Source: Rubrivivax sp. (GTDB taxonomy: Bacteria > Pseudomonadota > Gammaproteobacteria > Burkholderiales > Burkholderiaceae_C). Taken from it: a DNA stretch of 64,000 bases. The notes beneath the pieces were generated by a model. It saw only the letters and a program-made list of their open reading frames with translations. It made no database searches and was not told the origin of the DNA. Shown one piece after another: positions 63,840 through 64,000 of the stretch. Numbering within the stretch: position 1 is the first letter of the stretch; every line of letters begins with the position of its first letter. Location of the stretch: the NCBI GenBank assembly GCA_027491255.1, contig JAIXWM010000081.1, positions 81,739 to 145,738 of the forward strand, written 5' to 3'. The position numbers were made by a program, and so were the translations under genes.

Positions 63840-64000
63840 TTGATTCTCACGTTGGGACACACCGAAAGCGCTGCTGATGGCGCTAACCCGACTTTGTCAA
63901 CTTTTCCCCCTTATCTGTCTTTGGCCAGCCGTAAGCCCTTGTCTGGATTGAACCCCACTCGCAGATCCATAATGTAGTGCCATAATATTATACGCTTTCC

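Overview
The window is 64 kb of very GC-rich chromosome (roughly 70% G+C by eye, strong G/C third-position bias, long antisense open frames) from a beta-proteobacterium, most likely of the order Burkholderiales (Rubrivivax/Leptothrix/Ideonella-like or a comamonad). The indications are the trxB-ftsK-lolA-rarA block, the ImuA/ImuB mutasome pair, a Bug-type (TctC) binding protein, a DctPQM TRAP transporter, SapC and bacterial alpha-2-macroglobulin/PbpC. No phage, integrase, transposase, CRISPR array or plasmid function was seen. Almost everything is intact; only the first gene runs off the window.

Layout. 0-3.1 kb: end of a secretion or functional-amyloid-like locus (secreted hypothetical, outer-membrane beta-barrel, sigma-54 activator with a degenerate receiver domain). 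3.4-6.5 kb: tRNA-Ser(UGA), apaH, a CNNM/CorC-type membrane protein coupled to SapC. 6.5-11.7 kb: a GntR/FCD regulator facing a MetE-like zinc methyltransferase and a TRAP transporter, with paired operators, a hairpin and a mini-ORF between them. 11.8-14.7 kb: SOS-controlled imuA-imuB with a 24-bp tandem repeat in the middle. 14.7-24.3 kb: an Ldh2-family dehydrogenase, a giant alpha-2-macroglobulin and penicillin-binding protein 1C, with three 81-bp repeats at the coupled start of pbpC. 24.4-32.6 kb: a Bug receptor, then a trpS-ccmABCDEFGH cytochrome c maturation operon read leftwards. 32.6-42.4 kb: housekeeping (purN, rsmB-like, desaturase, rpmB-rpmG, trxB, ftsK, lolA, rarA). 42.6-46.2 kb: livHMGF amino-acid importer. 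46.4-51.3 kb: a drug-export operon (MacA-like adaptor, split MacB, small membrane protein, PACE pump). 51.5-58.1 kb: a chaperone-usher-like pilus locus whose subunits are DUF4402-type proteins. 58.5-64 kb: an acetyltransferase, two thiolases and an Old Yellow Enzyme/FadH-type reductase, probably an acyl-CoA degradation set.

How it works together. The most distinctive parts are the DUF4402 pilus locus, where four candidate subunits all end with a penultimate aromatic residue as expected for chaperone-captured pilins; the exporter operon, whose MacA-like adaptor has nearly doubled in size by gaining two copies of an LTxxQ-like helical module; and the two in-frame repeat arrays next to imuB and pbpC. 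Functions are inferred from family motifs read directly in the translations; no database search was possible.
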